From the NCBI GenBank assembly GCA_028622995.1, contig JAJQJQ010000114.1:23029-87028 (forward strand): DNA of 64,000 nucleotides, in the 5' to 3' direction. How positions within the stretch are numbered: the first letter of the stretch is position 1; each line of letters begins with the position of its first letter. Shown piece by piece: positions 62,875 through 64,000 of this stretch. Under the pieces are notes generated by a model, which was given only the letters and a program-made list of their open reading frames with translations, searched no databases and was not told the origin of the DNA. Position numbers and translations under genes: made by a program. This stretch comes from Panagrolaimus kolymaensis. Taxonomy: Eukaryota; Nematoda; Chromadorea; Rhabditida; Panagrolaimidae.

Positions 62875-64000
62875 TGTCAGTTATTAAATCAGGCAATGTC
62901 TGAAATTATAAAAAACCCTCATTCAACCAAAAAATAAAAAACTATGGAATTTTTTTATTATTCTTTACTAAATATTTGTCACAAGCTTTTCGGCGTGATG
63001 ATGCTTTTCAAGAAGCATTCCAACGAAATTGTAAGCTTTTCGGCGTGATGATGCTTTTCAAGAAGAAATCCACCGAAATAGTAAGCTTTTCGGCGTGATG
63101 ATGCTTTTCAAGAAGCAATCCACCGAAATAGTAATGTCAGTTATTAAATCAGGCAATGTCTGAAATTATAAAAACCCTCATTCAACCAAAAAATAAAAAA
63201 CTATGGAATTTTTTTATTATTCTTTACTAAATATTTGTCACAAGCTTTTCGGCGTGATGATGCTTTTCAAGAAGCATTCCAACGAAATTGTAAGCTTTTC
63301 GGCGTGATGATGCTTTTCAAGAAGAAATCCACCGAAATAGTAAGCTTTTCGGCGTGATGATGCTTTTCAAGAAGCAATCCACCGAAATAGTAATGTCAGT
63401 TATTAAATCAGGCAATGTCTGAAATTATAAAAAACCCTGAATCAACAAAAAATTAAAAGCTATGGATTTTTTTTTATTATTCTTTACTAAATATTTGTCA
63501 CAAGCTTTTCGGCGTGATGATGCTTTTCAAGAAGCATTCCAACGAAATAGTAAGCTTTTCGGCGTGATGATGCTTTTCAAGAAGCATTCCAACGAAATAG
63601 TAAGCTTTTCGGCGTGATGATGCTTTTCAAGAAGCATTCCAACGAAATAGTAAGCTTTTCGGCGTGATGATGCATTTCAAAAAGCATTCCACCGAAATAG
63701 TAAGCTTTTCGGAATGATGATGCTTTTCAAGAAGCATTCCAACGAAATTGTAAGCTTTTCGGCGTGATGATGCTTTTCAAGAAGCATTCCAACGAAATAG
63801 TAAGCTTTTCGGCGTAATGATGCTTTTCAAGAAGCAATCCACCGAAATAGTAATGTCAGTTATTAAATCAGGCAATGTCTGAAAATAAAAGAAACCCTGA
63901 ATCAACAAAAAAATTAAAAGCTATGGATTTTTTTTATAATTCTTTACTAAATATTTGTCACAAGCTTTTCGGCGTGATGATGCTTTTCAAGAAGCATTCC
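62875..64000 (+). repeat. Satellite array continuing off the window
   Basis: Returns to monomer runs with spacers. The segment around 63,500-64,000 repeats the order seen near 56,000 and 60,600, including the GGCGTAATGATGC monomer. The array is cut by the window end, so its full length is unknown. Confidence 0.95.

Noticed and set aside
10871..64000. Centromeric satellite
   Set aside because: If the organism is a nematode with holocentric chromosomes there is no point or regional satellite centromere to expect; no sequence evidence supports the idea, and a subtelomeric or intercalary block is equally possible.

Overview
The window looks like nuclear DNA of a nematode. It has one AT-rich gene with many short introns (46-70 bp), T-rich acceptors of the TTTTTAG/TTTCAG kind, a GC-AG intron and an AATAAA poly(A) signal. 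Nothing resembles bacterial operons, rRNA, tRNA or CRISPR. About 58.5 kb of the 64 kb is one satellite family; only about 5.5 kb (5391-10870) is unique sequence.

Satellite (1-5390 and 10871-64000): two building blocks recur in one orientation. The first is a 50-bp monomer that starts with a HindIII site (GCTTTTCGGCGTGATGATGC at its start, GAAATAGTAA at its end). The second is an AT-rich spacer of about 110 bp (from TGTCAGTTATTAAATC to ATTTGTCACAA). The array reads (50-mer)n + spacer, with n from 1 to 36, giving periods of 160, 210, 260, 310 bp and so on. Monomer variants follow an order: one variant (GCAATCCACC) almost always precedes the spacer, and an ATTTCAAAAAG monomer is nearly always followed by a TCGGAATG monomer. 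Large blocks are duplicated: 1-5.33 kb with 13.2-18.4 kb; about 34-38 kb with 44-48 kb and partly 48.3-51 kb; about 54-56.7 kb with 58.6-61.3 kb. A 210-bp higher-order repeat dominates 40.7-43.3 kb, and 61.08-62.87 kb is spacer-free.

Gene island (5391-10870): inverted repeats of about 295 bp bound it. On the minus strand it carries one gene with ten coding exons (6317-9901), predicted at 886 aa. The N-terminal part is a protein-kinase fold whose catalytic residues are replaced (HRD to HTE, catalytic Lys to Cys, DFG to GFL), so it is a pseudokinase, perhaps STRAD/STE20-like. About 500 residues that I do not recognise follow. The last intron ends in TTTTCAT where the reading frame calls for TTTTCAG, so the gene carries either a splice-site lesion or a sequence error. 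A 391-bp foldback element sits in intron 4. A 240-bp palindromic MITE with a perfect 10-bp target duplication interrupts the right inverted repeat, and the left repeat preserves the empty site.

No multi-gene system is visible. The points of interest are the satellite-embedded pseudokinase gene inside an inverted-repeat island, its splice anomalies, and the rule-bound two-component satellite. Array counts and block boundaries were read by eye.
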